A stretch of 64,000 nt of DNA from Pterobdella sp. o SKG-2022 (taxonomy: Eukaryota > Annelida > Clitellata > Hirudinida > Piscicolidae): contig OZ038321.1 of NCBI GenBank assembly GCA_964035795.1, positions 19,223,209-19,287,208 on the forward strand. The letters run 5' to 3'. Numbering within the stretch: the first letter of the stretch is position 1; each line of letters opens with the position of its first letter. Both the position numbers and the translations under genes were made by a program. The notes under the pieces are model-generated. The model did no database searches, was not told the origin of the DNA, and was given only the letters and a program-made list of their open reading frames with translations. Shown piece by piece: positions 12,025-25,600 of this stretch.

Positions 12025-15000
12025 CTAGTTGTCATGTGTTTGTATTGATTGATCAACATGAACATTGGCAGAAGCTTCAATAAAAATAACTAAACTTAAT
12101 GTTAGGCATCAACTAAAAATAAAAGATGAAAATAACTATTGTCAAACATCAAATATATTTTAAAGCCTGCCATTTCCATCAAAGATATGCCTATGACATA
12201 CAGAATACCAAAGATAAAAAAGAACCTTCTCTTTAAAGACGTCCCTCTTCCTCTTGACCACTTCAGCTGAACTAGAGGTGTCAGCAGCGGCAGTAGTTGT
12301 GGTCGAGTGTTTCTGATGGGGAGCAATAAAGTTAGTGAGCATAGTACATGATTGAGGGAATTAGACTAATAATAATTCATCAAGCGACCACAAGGGAATA
12401 TGACTATATATTACATGAATATATTACATCATCAAAAAATGAACTTGTCATGTTGCAATATTAAAATGCTGATGATGGCTTAATAAAGACTAAAATGAGT
12501 TGTGTACAAGAGGAGCTTGTTACAATATATCAGCTTAAATAAATGACATATGCATATTTTAAAGAACCAATACTATTGAAGTGCGGATTATTTTCAGCCA
12601 TAATATTATGAGGGTACATAAAAAAGCATTAAAAAAGATAATTCAATGACCATTTTAAACTTTAAATGAAACAGTTATTGATAAATTTATTTCTTTGACT
12701 AAATATAACTGTCGATTCTTATCATAAAATAATAGTAAATTAGTAAGAACATTAATATCCCATTTTGGAAACACATAACTGTAGCATCTGACTTGAAACA
12801 AAATCACTGAAATAAAACCTTTTGTGTGGGCATTGCTTGGTGAGGTTTAACTTCTCGTGGTGTATTTTGATTGGACACAGCATCCCACATAGGCGGGTCC
12901 CATTGCGTTTTTCTGATTTCAAATTAACCAATGAGCGGATGGAATTTGAATATTGAATCTAAAATTTTTGAAAAACTATTGTAGCATGAAAAAACCTCCA
13001 TAGAACTAATAACGACAGAACCAAAAAAGAACAACACTAATGAGTATGTCTAGTTCTACCACTACTACGATTAGGACTACTGCTACTACAATTAGAACTA
13101 CTACTACAATTAGGACTACTACTACTACTACTAATATTACTACTACTACAATTAGGACTACTACTACTACTAAAAACACTACTACTACCACTAATAATAA
13201 TAATACTACCAAAACTACAAACAGCTAAAAGAAACCTGGTGATGGCATGGTAGTAGTAGACTTTTCCACTGGAGTCTTTAGCACTCTTCCAGTGGGGTGG
13301 CAGTTGTTTGGGGGGAGTAGATGGAGGTGGTGGTGGTTCTTGAAGGTCTATCACCTTTGTTAACATGTTATCCGTATTTAAAAATGTACGTGATGTGAAA
13401 TCTATGAGTTGTTTTCTATATATAACCATTGAATTTACTTTATTTGAATAAGTTCATCTGAGTAATTACTATTTATTTTTATATCTATCTTTCTTTTTAC
13501 TCTTATCAATTTCTCTATCATTCATCTACCTATCTATATGCACCTCAACCTACCTTGATATTCTTACTGTTGACGGCAGGGTTGATGTTTCTGTTAGGGG
13601 GTGAGAACATGTTGGCCTTGTTGATGGAGTTGTCATTACTATTGTTGTTGTAACTCATGTCATTAGGAGGCTGTAGTGTGGCGAAGTGATGTTAATGGTA
13701 GTGGTGAGGATGTGAGGTTGTATTGAAGTGACGTGGGTGATTGTGGTGAAAATAATGATGATGGATAGGGTTTAATATAATGTTTTATAAATACTTTTAG
13801 TATAGTATGCATAAAATCTTATTTAGATTATTAGTATCAAGAAAACATGTCGCAAAAAAATTCGTTTTATAAATAGTCTAAAAATATAGACCGACTGCTG
13901 TCAACCCCAATTATTGGGAGATGTACAACAGTACAATATGTTATGATTATTATATTAGTGATTTGACGTAATGTAATTTTTTTCGTTCATTTTGGCTTTT
14001 TCGTCTATTATTCAATACCCTTTATTGTTTTTGATGTAAGATTTAATACTGTCACAAATTGTAGATATCTTGAAAATATAATGATAAAGTTAATATTAAA
14101 TACCTACAAATAACACACAAAAACTCAAAATAAATACTTAAAGTAAAAACGTCTAACCAAATTAACATTAAACTATGAACGTCGCTAAGTGATGATGATG
14201 ATGATGATGGAAAAAATTAATAATAAAAATGCCAAAAAAAAAAACTAATGAACTAAAAATATAGTGATGAGACAAAACAGCGGAAATAATAATAATAATA
14301 AAACAACAACCATGAAGTATGGTGGTTGTTGTGGGGGTAGGGCATGAGGTTGTGGGGGGAGGGGGTGTTGTGGGGGCACAGGGTAGGGTTGTAGTGGGTA
14401 CATGGACTGCTGGGGCATTTCCTGAGTTTTTGATGAATTTTGTAATACTATAAATTTTTAGTTTCACCATATAGTATACAAAAAACTTCAATTGATTGAG
14501 AATATTTAAATTTTAATATTCATAATTGGATTGCGCATACTTAACTTTTTAGTATTATTAAACGTGAAAGAATTTAACTGATCAAACGTTTGAAACATTG
14601 AATGAAGCAAAAGCAAAGATAATACAAATATATTAGTAAGAGTCTACCTGTAGATGGTGTCCCATGTTGTAGTCGTCAACATGGGGGTAGTTGAGAAAAC
14701 AAGGGATGTTGTTGTTGCTATTGAAGGTAGGCGCATTGTCAAAGTTGTTGAACGTGTTGATGTTGTTGTTGTTGGTTGTGGAGATGGCGGTAGGCATAAA
14801 CGGCGGCTCAACAATGGGAGAAATGAATGGTGGTTGTGGTTGCAAGGAGTTTGATGCTATGCTTGGTATGTAGAACTGCTCTTGCTTATAAGCTTCAGCA
14901 GATGTTGTGTTTACTATGTGTTGGTGATTCTTAATGATGGTTGATATGGGGTAGGATTGCTGCTTGTTATCATTCATGATGGGTGACTGGTACATGGTGG

Positions 15001-18000
15001 ATTTGTTAGCGAAGAATTGTTGTTTGAGTAGCTGTTGCTGCAGTTGTATTTGTTGTTGTTGATGCTGCTTGGCTGCCTTCTCCATCTCCTCAGCTCTCAC
15101 CTTGGCTTCAAACTGCTGTCGATGCTCCAGCTTGATGAGGTTGTCTGAAGAGCTTGACGACACTGATGTCCTATTATGTGGTGGTTTGATATGAATGTAC
15201 CTCTCTATCTGGTTCTCTATCTTACATCACACATTTATCTATTATTATCTGCCTATTACTTTTCATTCAAGTACAAACCAAATATTTATAAATAAAACAA
15301 CTCTTATCAACAATAATTCATCAATGAAACAACACACGTGTCTTTCGCACAATGACACAAACACAACCAACTTGTTCTTATTCTTGTCTGCCTCATTCAC
15401 TTTCTTCTTCTTTATCTTGATGCTGTCATGATTACTCAATCCAAACTCATCCAGACTCCTCTTCAAAACTCCTGTGTGTGTGCGTGTGTGTTTGTGTGTG
15501 ATGTAAATTCATGTCAATATTCACATATTGCTCTAAGTAATAAGTTTCAAACCTATAAGGCCTTGAAACATGAGTAGTGTTATTATTATATTCAAAGACC
15601 AATATCAACAATAATGAGCCACCTTTATCCCACCCTTTTGAGTTCTTCTTATCACATTGTTCATCTGTTGATGGAGATGTATTAGGATTTAAACCATGAT
15701 GTATATATAAGATTTAGTTAGATATTCTTATTATTTATTAGGATTTACAAAAAAACACTAAAAAAATCAATGTTGATTCAATAGTTAGAGTTTTTCGTTC
15801 GCTGAAGCACGGCTTTCCTCCAACTTCCACTATTTCCTGCCTTTTGCAAGTTCGGTTACCTCTTCTATTGAAAGAGAATGACGTTTCTAGCCATCCTTGA
15901 TGGTGGTAAGTAGGCTGGTATTTGGCCTTCCTCGTTTTTATTTTATGGTTTTGATGGAATCAATGGTTGCTTCTTTTGCTGGAACATGGTCGTCCATACG
16001 CAAAAAGTGGCAGAGCATCTGCCAGCGTCGTTTTTTCACTTCACATGTTGCTGGTTCAATGAGATCATTTACTTCTGTAGACATGCGTTCGGGCCAGAAT
16101 ATTCCACATGCGTGTTTCATCATCCTTCTATTGAAACTGTCCAAAGATCTTTCCATTTCTTTGTTCATCGACCAAGTGCTGCAGCCGAAAAGCATAATGG
16201 ATTGGACATAGGCGTTATAAATTCTTACCTTTTTCAGTCTTGCTATGCTTGACATGCATATTTTGTTCATTTTTCGCATGGCTATCAATGCTAGATTTTT
16301 CCTTCTTTTCCATTTTTCTTTAGAGTCAAGAAGTATGCCCGGTTTTTTGCTTTTTTTCGTTCATCATTTGTTCAATCAATTGATAGAGTTGCAGTTTTTG
16401 CTCTGTTCATTTGTAGGTTCCAAGAAGCCAGAGTTTTTTCGACAATGTCGAGGTCTATAAAATCTTTATTCATAAAGTCTACGTCATCGGCATACGCTAA
16501 GTCTTGTGCGAGCACTTTTTTGACGTCTTTCATTGCTGCTTCTGAATACGTTGTAGAGGACTGGACTGAGCCCGTCACTCTGTGGGACACCTATGTTTGT
16601 TGCAAAAGTGGGACTTTCTTCATTCGTCCAGACTAGTTTTGTGTTTTTCAAATAAAAGATCACTAGTTTTGAGTTTGCTGGTGTGCAAATGCTGTCTAAC
16701 TTTCATAAGTTCTCCACGATCCACTGTATCAAAGGCAGATGAGAGATGCCTTGAATTTTCCGCGTTTTGCCCGAGGTTATTGTACTGGCAATTTTCATCT
16801 TGTGGGTCCAGACAACATCTTTTATTCATCTCCCTTTTCTGTTGGCTGCTTGGTTGTGAGATGAATTTTTCAATTGATTTTCAATGAAACTCTAGGGTTA
16901 TGTTTGAAATTATTTTTTATATTATTGTGAGTAGTATATCTCGTTTTTTTTTTTTTGATATATTCTAAACTTTATTGAAAGAAGAATTTTTTGAACACTT
17001 AATTTGACAAAATAGAATGTGCAAAGAAAAGGTGAGTTTTAAAATATAAACTGTTACATTTAATGAAACTTTTATCATAAGCTCAAGTTGACATTTGACA
17101 CATTTAAGATACAATAAAAAAAAAAGTTAAACGCATAAACACAGAAAAGCAAGGAAGCATGCAAACAAACAAACAGACAAAAACAGAAAAATGAACAAAC
17201 ACACAAATACCTAGCTCAAGCTCAGTCTTTTTGCGCTCCTCAACCTTCATCTTGGGTATTTTGAACCCCTCCTGGAATTGTGTTTTATATTCACAACAAC
17301 CATATTGATACCGGTTGATAATATATCATACTGATGTATGTGTCCCAGTAGCTGAGATAGGCAGCAGTTTATCATATTCAAAGATTTTAACAATATTAAA
17401 TAAAAAATTTTAAAAGCTTTAAATGGAGCAGTTTTCAGTTAGAAATAATAATAATGTTTCAAAAAGATTGAGCTTATTGAAAAATATAGCTTTTAGAACT
17501 AATAAAAAACTCTTAAGGTTGAAATTTTACAAAAAAGAGCAATAAAAACACACAACATTAACAACAACAACAACATAAACCCTAACAATGACAAAACCTT
17601 CAAATCACTCCACGCTTCAAGCAGTGAATTAGCCATAGAAATGATATCCACAACCTCCTTGTCCTCCCTCACACTGACGTCATCATCCTTACCGTCGTCA
17701 TCGTTACCTTCCTCCTTTGCTGGTGGGTCTGCTTGGATGTCTGTGTGCGCTTTGTTGTTTGTTTCTTTGTCCGTGTCTTTATCCACAGCAGTAATATTGT
17801 GATGATTTTCTGCGTCAGTTTTATTTTCATCTTTATTTCCATTATTAATTTTATCTTTTGCACCATAATCTTTATTGTTATTATCATCATAATCATTGCC
17901 AATATCTTCGTCATTCTTTCCTTTATCAGTACCACCGTCATCCTCATTATCAACACCACTTTCTTCATCTTCGCCTCCTTTCCCACTTGTCACCTTATCA

Positions 18001-18819
18001 CCCTCACTCTTATCTGAGGCATTCTCCTCTGTATCTAGTATATCTTTATTATCAGTATTATTATCTTTATCGATGTTATCATTATCAACATCTTTATTGC
18101 TATCATTATCATCACCACCCTCAAAAACACCATCAGGTTTATCTTTTTTGACACCCACAAAATCATCATCAACCTCCATAGACTCCTCTCTACCTTTATT
18201 ATTTGTATCATCGCTATTAATATTTCTATCACCGTTATCATTATTATCATCAGCCATTACGTCATCGATTTTGTCGCTTATGATTGGTTGTTCTTTTGTT
18301 GCTTTCGTGTCAAGTAAAGGCATTTCTGATGTTATTGAAATAATAGATAATATAGTAATAATAACATTAATAAGATTAAACAATAATAATAAAATTAAAT
18401 TATAATGATAAAAAACATAAACATTAAACAGACCAGGGGACACTGTGGATGGAGGTACAGGATCATTAAGAGATGATGTGACAACTGAAGTGGTGCTTGA
18501 TGTTTCTGCGCCTGAGATGGTGGTGGTGCTAGGGGTGCTTGAAGCTGTGGTGAGGTCTGTGGCTGAAGGTGTGGCCACAGTGGCGTTTGTGGTGGCAGAG
18601 GCATGGGTTGTTGAGGCCCATTTTTCAATGACTGAGAGTACTTTGGAGTTTTTGAGGCAAGTTCGATTGTTAATGGGCAACAGTTTCAAGGTTTCTATAA
18701 TCTGTAAAAAATTTCAATAACATGCTTTTATTTCAAACCAACGACCATGTTGAAACTAATATGAAGTTTTATCTGCTCAATATTTCACATGGCACTAATA
18801 ATATCACAAACACAAAATA

Positions 18820-18863
<44 letters not shown>

Positions 18864-19547
18864 CTGCTTTTTGAATCCATCATCAGCATGTCCTCCAACC
18901 ATCCAACTCCACAAAAGAGACAGCCCATGGTAGTCGAGAAACAACCTCAGGCATGCTGGTTCCTTGGTGTTCTATGGGTGTGAAGTGTAACTATGGAAGT
19001 TTTTTACTTTGAGTGGATGTGAGGTGTAATTTTTGGAGTTTTTATGCTTTTTTCATAGTGGTTTTGTTTCTTGGAAAGTGTTTAAAAATAAATTGAATCC
19101 ATGGCCGTTTTATCTATCTCAAATAATAAAATGGCTAGTATTTAGCAAATACCACCTGATTAATTTTGAAAACAACACAACGACAATAGTAATAGCTTAA
19201 AATAGCGATAAAGTTTGGTAGGACGACTAATGTAATAATGATTCACCTGCAAAACTTTGAGTAAGGCGAGTCTGTGCTCCACATTGTCAGCCCTCAACAT
19301 TATTCTTGAATGGTACAATATGTGTGCCATATAAGTAAATATGAGTAACAAGCTTGTAAGATTTTTAACGAAAAACTTCACGATTTTTTTTATTATTGAA
19401 ACTTCTTGTTTGTCTCATTAAATCTGTTAATAGATCACACCTGAATAACTATATAAATTAAACAACCATGTCTCCAGGCTATTTTGCTTCATTAAACTAA
19501 TAAAAAATAATTAGAAACGGAAAAAACAGACACACACACTCACACAA

Positions 19548-19603
<56 letters not shown>

Positions 19604-22600
19604 ACCTATTGAGCTCAAGCACATGTTGCTTCCGTCTTAAACCTCCCAAGGATGCCATCGCTTCTACCTCCCTCTCCAACTAAATGAGCGAACATAATAA
19701 TAATAATATTCAAATAACAATAATAACCAAAAGAGTACTAGTGATGGTTAAGTCATAGATCAATACATACCTAACCATTAAAAATCCATCATTATCGAAC
19801 TTTAATAGTTATTGATTGGATGATCGAAGGAAAATGTCAATAATAGTGGTAATAATGACACCAAATGCCACATTGAAATGATGATAAACTAATATTAATA
19901 CCACCACTACTACTATTAGTACTAATATAGCTATTACTACTTCTACTACTAATACTACTACTGCTATTAATACTAATAAAAATAAAGTAAACCCATAAAA
20001 ACATGGTTAATGGAAACCCACATCCTTCAACAACCACAACTAAATTTTTTCGCAGACTTTAAAAAACGTATAGCGACTTTTACAGCTTCATAACATTCAA
20101 AAAAGCGGACACCCCAAATAGTCCGAATTTTTGAGAACCTACCCTCTATTAGAGAACGAACTATAAACAGCCTTATGATGATGATGATTGATGGCGCTGT
20201 AACATGATGATAGCGATGGTGCACTTCTACTGTATAATGATGATGGATAAGAACAAACATGAAGGTCGCTGAACAGCTCGATAATCTTTTTCTTCTTTGT
20301 CTTAGAGCTCTTTCTCAGCTTGAATGGGGTGTTCTTGTTTCCTGAAGTTGTGTGGTCGTTAGTGTTCATGTTAGTAATATGCAAACAACAATCCACTTTG
20401 GTTTATGTGATTATTTCTCTCATTGATTTCAATATTATTATTTTCATTACATTATAACTGATTTTTCTTAAATCAAAAAGCTTCATCAGCTTAAAAAACT
20501 TATTAACCATTGTGCTCTATTTTTATTTATTGTTATCATTATCAATATTGTTTCCAGCATAGAAGAGATGCACTCACCCCCTATGAATCCTGTGCACTTG
20601 CTTGAGTCACAATAACATTTGATCTTCTCTTCCCTGTGTGTCCATGTCGTTACAATTAAAACTAATTTAACTACAACTACGACAAAAACTACTACTACTA
20701 CTACTCTTGCTATAAACACTAAAAATAACAACAATACTACTTTCAATAATATCAACGTATTACTATTACTACTAAAGTTAAAATCGCTAGTCAATAACAA
20801 CAACAGACCCATAGTTTTCAAACTGGTAGTTGAAGGTGATTTCTTCACTTTTCTTGATCGGTTTCACCACAAAGAAACCCACCCTTAGTTGACCATTCAC
20901 TGTCCACTGTGGTGCGTCATTATACTTGCAAGTTAATATGATAATCACCATCATGACAACATAATAAGCATCATTGTGCCATTAGTTGTAGTTTGATAAC
21001 AACAATAATAATGATAAAAATTTCATAATATAACAATAACAATAAAATAATGAAAACAATGTAAAAATGATAAAAATAATAATAATAATATAATGATAAA
21101 AAAAATTTAATAATTAGAAAAAAAAATTAATAAAAATACAATAAGTATCATCGAAACATAATGATGATAAAAATTTATATAGCGCCAATGAAAGCAACAG
21201 AAGGCTCAATACCACAACATAAGTACAAACTAATTGCATGAGTGAAGCTTATCCTATCGAGTGATGTTTTATTCTATTACAGTTTTATGATGCTAGTTAT
21301 TTACAATGCACAATGCATGTGATTCACAGACTCAAGTGCTCATTATAACTGGTTTTAACTTCATCATTACTCATCATTCTAATGTCATCATGTTACGCGT
21401 TTTATAATGAATAATTATTAACAATAAATATCAATAACTGAGAAATTTTGATGAATAAAAATAAGTTAAGGGAATAAAAATAGACATACTCTAATTGAAA
21501 CGATAAACTCATCAATTGATACACAAATAACATATTTCATTCCCTATCATAACGATCAATAAATAAATCAATTTCACATCACTTAGTTTTTTTCGAGGCT
21601 TAGAAAAATTATCAAACCAACGCGATAACAATGGTAAGAGAACAAATCATCATACCTTCTGGGTCTCAGCATTAGGATCACAACAATGGTTTATGAATCT
21701 GTGGTGTTAGGTTTGTAATTGGGGTTGTAACCAATCCAAGTTGTAGTAGTGTGGCTATGAAGATGGAATGGCGTGGGTATGAAGAGAAGGATGATGATGA
21801 TGAAAAAAAGGATGATGAGTTGAAGGGTGATGATGATGTATCATCCTAAAACTGTGATAAATGTAATTAGATGGATGAATATACAGAGATAAATAAGATA
21901 GATACATTTTTTAATCATATAAATCAATATATATGTATATATTTATTTATATACCTGTTAATTCTAAGTAATTATAATGTTTATTCTCAGAAATATTGAT
22001 GACATTATTATTAGAATTCAGAAGTGTTTGAACTGATTGAAGTCCATGGTAATAGTTGACATACCTGGAAGCGTTTCCCTTTTTTGTGGCATCTATCACC
22101 TTCAACAATATTGTTTACTGAAGTTTTCATGATCGCAAATATGATATCAACATGTTATGAGAACTACCATTACTACACTCATAATCAATAAAAAAACAAC
22201 CATCAATACCCCTATTATCCCTAACATCACCCCAATCGCTATAATGACAACCCCCATCATCACCATCATCATACCCAACACAGTCACCAACATTAATATA
22301 ACCAAAACAATTACCGCAAACACCCTAACCCAAACAACCATCATCACCAACCCAACCACCACTGACTTGCTCAACATTGAGTGCCATGAAATAATGATGC
22401 TGTATGTTCTCCTTGTTGTACCTCTTGGTGCGTGATTTGAACTCCTTGTACTCCAACACTTCTCCCACGTATTCCATTATGAAAGTGCCACTGGGTGTTT
22501 GATGCGATGTTAGTTTACTACCGTAAAAATTGAGAATGTAATATTTTTTTACGAAAAGCTTTGTGATTTGATTATTAATAAATCTTTATTTGCTTTTTTT

Positions 22601-25600
22601 AATCGTTAATGCCATACAAGCTTCATGTACTATTTTTTTATTATTTATAAATAAGTTCTCACAAACTGATGAAAAAATGACTATAAACATAATATAGATG
22701 ATGGCAAGAATTGTTGAATAAGAAAATGATGAAATAAAAACGAGTAAATTATGCAGTAAAATTTCAGGTTATGAGAAACCTGAAGTTTTACCATAGATTC
22801 AAGTTTACAAAAGAACATATGATGTCTCTAAAAACTGTGAGTAAATTATCATCTTCTTCATATGAAAGCTGTGTATTGTCACCGTTTTTACAATTGGGCT
22901 AACAAAAAATTGTATTAAAGTTAGTAGACAACAAAACAATGAAAAGATATAAGGCATGGACAAAAATTGGTAATGAAGAGTAAATACTATGATCAGCACA
23001 AAAAAAATAAAAAGTTATATAAAGACAGAAAAGCGGTCAACAACAGTAATGTTAAAAATTATTCAAAAATAACTACGTGGTAAAATATTTTTGAAACAAT
23101 ACATTATAAATTAAGTTATCAACAACCATCCATCAACACAATGTTAATGGCAACAAAATTTTATATGACTGCCAGCTCAAGCCAGAACCACTCAACAAAC
23201 CAAATGAAAATAACCTCAGAATATCATTTTTTGATAAATGTCACTAGATCTAGTGTTATTCAAGTTATAAAAAAATCAGCTTGTGACTACAGGCGCTAAA
23301 TGGATGTGCTTTAAGGTCAATACCGAAAAACAATACATTCTACCATTAGACTTTTGAATTTTAGGCCAATAAAAGCACACATAAATAAAAACCCATTCAA
23401 TCTATAATAATGAAACAGACTAAACACATATGAGAACTAACATGGGCATGTCTTCATCAGCCTGCAACCCCCAACCCTTCCAAGGAGTCCTGAAGCACTT
23501 GGTCTTTGCGTATTTCATCTGCTCATTGTATGTCAAACCACTTATTATCAGTGTCATGACTTGTAGATATTATTGCTTAATCTGTTGACTGTTTTGTTTT
23601 ATTGCTGCTTCTATTTTGAGTATTATTATGGATAATATTGTTTGCATCATCATTATGTAGCAATGTTTCAAGATGAGCTAAGTGCTTAACAACTGTTAAT
23701 ATGTCCTATCAAACACTTGAGTTATAAAATGATCATTTCATTTATTAGTTTTGATTTTTTAAAAGTGAGTATTTAGAAAAAGCACAAACCTGTGTAAACT
23801 GCCTATTGTTGCAGTACTCCTTACATGGACATCGGGAGCCACTGAACAAATTAATTAAACTGTGTTCAGAAAAACAAGAAATAAATGAATAACTACATTA
23901 TTTATTAATGAGCTACGCTTTACCCAACAACACCAAAAGTGTAAATCAAAAAACTATCTATTTATGTAATGCTTCTATCAAAAAACCAACCTATCTATCA
24001 TGCTTCTATCAACAACCAAACTGATACATAACACAAACCATTCGATCATGAGCATGCGGTTGAGACACTCAGCTCCACAGGCAGATGATGGGTCAATCAC
24101 ACCCTCTGAGAGCTCCTTCAACTCACAATCACACACCATCCTCCTTGACTCCTTCTTTTGCTTCTTTATATCTCTGTGGTGTGTGATGTAGATAAATCAA
24201 CTCAAAACTGAACTAATCTAAGAACATGAGTATGGAGAAAAGCCATTATGAGACCCCATCCAAACTATGCTGGCATGGAAACAAACAAAAAACCACGATG
24301 ATGGATGTGCAGTTGAGACAACCATGTGTGCACATATGAGTTTAGAATTATTTATACACTTTAAATTGCATTTATAGAAACTATATGGTTATTATTCAAA
24401 CACTGTTCAATAGGTCAGATAGCCTTAACACATGTGACAACTAGATTAGTTTATATCAATAGATTTGAATGAAAACATATAAAACACCTCACCTTTCTGA
24501 TAAGTATACATTCTCTTCAATACTTATGTATGGAGTTGGTTTTGCATTTGAATCATCCTCATCTTCTTTCACTTCATCAACCTTTTCTTCATCTTTAATT
24601 TTGGTATCTGCTTCATTTTTGGCATCTGGGACAACGTCGGTTGGAGGTGGTGCATCAGATGGCTTGTCATCATTCAAGACAGCCTGAGTGAGAGGTAGTT
24701 TTGAGGTTTGAGACTGTGATGAACTTTCATCACTCTCCAACTCACTCCACCTCCTCCATCGCGACTTAACCTTTTCAGGTTTGTAAGTTTCTCCTTTTGC
24801 TTCCTCCTTTACTGTTGATGTTGTAGGTGCTTCTTTTGATGGTATAAAGGGTTGATTGGTGCTTGTATTCATAACATTCTCTTTTTCATTGTTTATTATA
24901 GTGATCAAATCAGAAATCTTATTTCCTTTATTTTTAAGATAAAAGTTATTGTTTTGAATGCTGTTTTTATATTCTTGTATTTTATTCTCCTTCATTTTAT
25001 TATCTTGCTTGCTTTTTATCCTACTACTTCTCCTTCGTTCAACCTTCTTACCAGTCTCATTGGCTTCTTTGTTACTTCTCCTTCCTCCCTTAACACTTAA
25101 GCTTGTTCCTTTTTTCTCTATTGTCTCTGCCCTTTTAGAAATTGGGGTTGAAATGATTGCTTGGCTGAGTGGCGTTGGAGGAGTATCGTTGATAATGTTA
25201 CTAGTAATGTTGTTAGAAACAGTTGTCTCATTGATGGGCTTTGTTGTGTTACTATCCACAACTTCCTCAACTTTTTTATTCTCAACACTCACAGTCCTAT
25301 TTAAATTGGAGTAATCAAATTGACTTGGTTGATCACATGCTGACACAGAATTCCAAACACACTGCATCTTAATTTTCATTTTAATATTGGGGCAATTGTT
25401 GAATGTGTTTGGAGTGCCTTTGCATGCATAATTGATGTTCTCAAGAGATTTTGAATAATTCACATTTGGAGTATCTGCAGTGTCAATTTTAGTGTCAATG
25501 GACACTGTAGAAATGCCTAGTGAATTCTCATTAGCTTCATCTACTGATGTGGTTGTTGTATGCATAGTAGATACATCTGTAGCAACTGTGGTGGAAGAAG

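Larger units (their letters stand above)
20578..24173 (-). other. SETD2 AWS-SET-post-SET exons (exons 2-9)
   Basis: Exon 2 gives the AWS cysteines (MVCDCELKEL... ACGAECLNRMLMIEC) and exon 3 adds GSRCPCKEYCNNRQF. The SET domain follows: KGWGLQA (exon 4), EYVGEVLEYKEF (exon 5), VIDATKKGNASR (exon 6), FINHCCDPNAETQK (exon 7), WTVNGQLRVGFF and ITFNYQFENYG (exon 8). Exon 9 gives the post-SET zinc motif CYCDSSKC. The catalytic core therefore is split over eight small exons of 35-135 bp, while the flanking exons are much larger. Changes from the usual motif are Ser to Cys in NHSC and Cys to Ala after DPN. Confidence 0.9.

Noticed and set aside
17669..18405. Overlapping open frames on both strands opposite SETD2 exon 15
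   Set aside because: They are shadows of the Asp/Asn-rich coding exon, whose GAT/AAT-like codons leave other frames open.
18821..18860. CA repeat considered as a CRISPR-like or tandem array
   Set aside because: It is a plain dinucleotide microsatellite without spacers. No CRISPR arrays are expected or seen in this animal DNA.
22157..22435. Thr/Ile-rich plus-strand frame opposite SETD2 exon 5
   Set aside because: Low-complexity ATC/ACC composition. The other strand has the SET domain exon with clean splice sites.
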